In this document: one piece after another, positions 63,870 to 64,000 of the stretch
How positions within the stretch are numbered: position 1 is the stretch's first letter
How the letters are laid out: each line of letters starts with the position of its first letter
Assembly: GCF_023715155.1 (NCBI RefSeq)
Contig: NZ_JAMBNQ010000017.1
Span: forward strand, 38,383 to 102,382
Length of the DNA: 64,000 nucleotides
Direction of reading: 5' to 3'
Source: Neobacillus mesonae
GTDB lineage: Bacteria; Bacillota; Bacilli; Bacillales; Cytobacillaceae
Position numbers and translations under genes: made by a program
Notes under the pieces: model-generated
What the model was told of the DNA's origin: nothing
The model's database searches: none
The model's input: only the letters and a program-made list of their open reading frames with translations

Positions 63870-64000
63870 TTAATCCATTAGTTTCAATATTCTTTTCAAA
63901 TTAACTGTAAATATGGCCATGGCACCTTGTAATTCCATGCCAATTAGACCCGAGGATTTTGCTACATCATACCCGTGTCTGTGTTTTAATTCGCTATTTT
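63870..64000 (-). mobile_element. 3' end of an IS1182-like DDE transposase (partial, runs off the window)
   Basis: On the minus strand the frame reads ELKHRHGYDVAKSSGLIGM then QGAMAIFTVNLKRILKLMD and stops at 63870. This is the C-terminal tail of the IS1182/DDE_Tnp_1 family (R-H-G...G-L-x-G-M...N-x-K-R-I-x-K-L). The element's end probably lies in the hairpin-rich 63.8 kb region, but no target duplication can be defined because the other end is outside. Confidence 0.75.

Overview
The window is low-G+C DNA from an endospore-forming member of the Bacillaceae, most like Bacillus/Neobacillus. The evidence is Shine-Dalgarno sites of the GGAGG type with many TTG/GTG starts, B. subtilis-like YwqCDE, PgcA, ManA/ManP, LCP and YkyA-type proteins, a CotD-like coat protein, a good sigma-K promoter, and candidate CcpA and WalR sites. 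No rRNA, tRNA or CRISPR was seen.

Layout. 1-0.9 kb: 5' end of manA preceded by a scar that fuses the start of a manR-like regulator to the EIIA end of a ManP-like mannose PTS. 1.2-2.6 kb: an LCP-family wall/polymer ligase and a tiny membrane ORF. 2.6-8.4 kb (minus): an ascorbate/galactitol-type PTS operon (BglG-type regulator with built-in EIIB and EIIA domains, free EIIB, EIIC) ending in a second-type transketolase. 8.6-9.2 kb: a wrecked ROK fructokinase. 9.4-10.8 kb: a secreted CBM35-like/GH26 beta-mannanase. 11-31 kb (minus): a 20-kb exopolysaccharide operon with a YwqCDE-like kinase/phosphatase module, an EAR-type antitermination RNA followed by a terminator-like hairpin, GalU, an initiating sugar transferase, four GT4 glycosyltransferases, a Wzx flippase, a pyruvyl transferase, ManC, an acyltransferase, PgcA, UDP-glucose dehydrogenase and a Wzy-like polymerase. 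The inventory predicts a Wzx/Wzy polymer containing mannose and glucuronate, probably acylated and pyruvylated, like xanthan or colanic acid in composition; the convergent GH26 enzyme may trim it.

31-34.4 kb: an SGNH-like exported protein, a 56-aa zinc-ribbon protein, a double DUF3231 protein and a heptad-repeat coiled coil. 34.6-39.9 kb (minus): an enolase-superfamily epimerase/racemase, an M20 amidohydrolase, a YfcC-type transporter and a regulator, probably a peptide or N-acyl amino acid scavenging unit. 40-43.3 kb: a chemoreceptor gene flanked on both sides by unusual intergenic repeats: a roughly 21-nt phased GCAGATATA family (also at four other loci between 32 and 48.4 kb), a 53-nt family and a 52-nt tandem array whose units are imperfect palindromes. 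43.4-48.3 kb: a CxxC micro-protein, an SsuABC/NrtABC-type ABC importer and a LysM-NlpC/P60 endopeptidase.

48.5-59.8 kb: a divergent catabolic cluster around a LysR regulator. On the minus strand are an MFS carrier, a phosphotriesterase-like lactonase/hydrolase and a TctABC transporter; on the plus strand an SDR, a zinc alcohol dehydrogenase and a ThDP enzyme, then decayed remnants including a methylmalonate-semialdehyde dehydrogenase start. I do not recognise this combination as a described pathway. 59.9-63.7 kb: a lipoprotein, a sigma-K-driven L,D-transpeptidase, a CotD-like coat protein, a NodB-type deacetylase and a YkyA-like lipoprotein. The window ends in the 3' end of an IS1182-like transposase.

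Starts were moved from the longest ORF wherever a Shine-Dalgarno site and family alignment agreed. All family names come from recognising motifs by eye; no database search was run.
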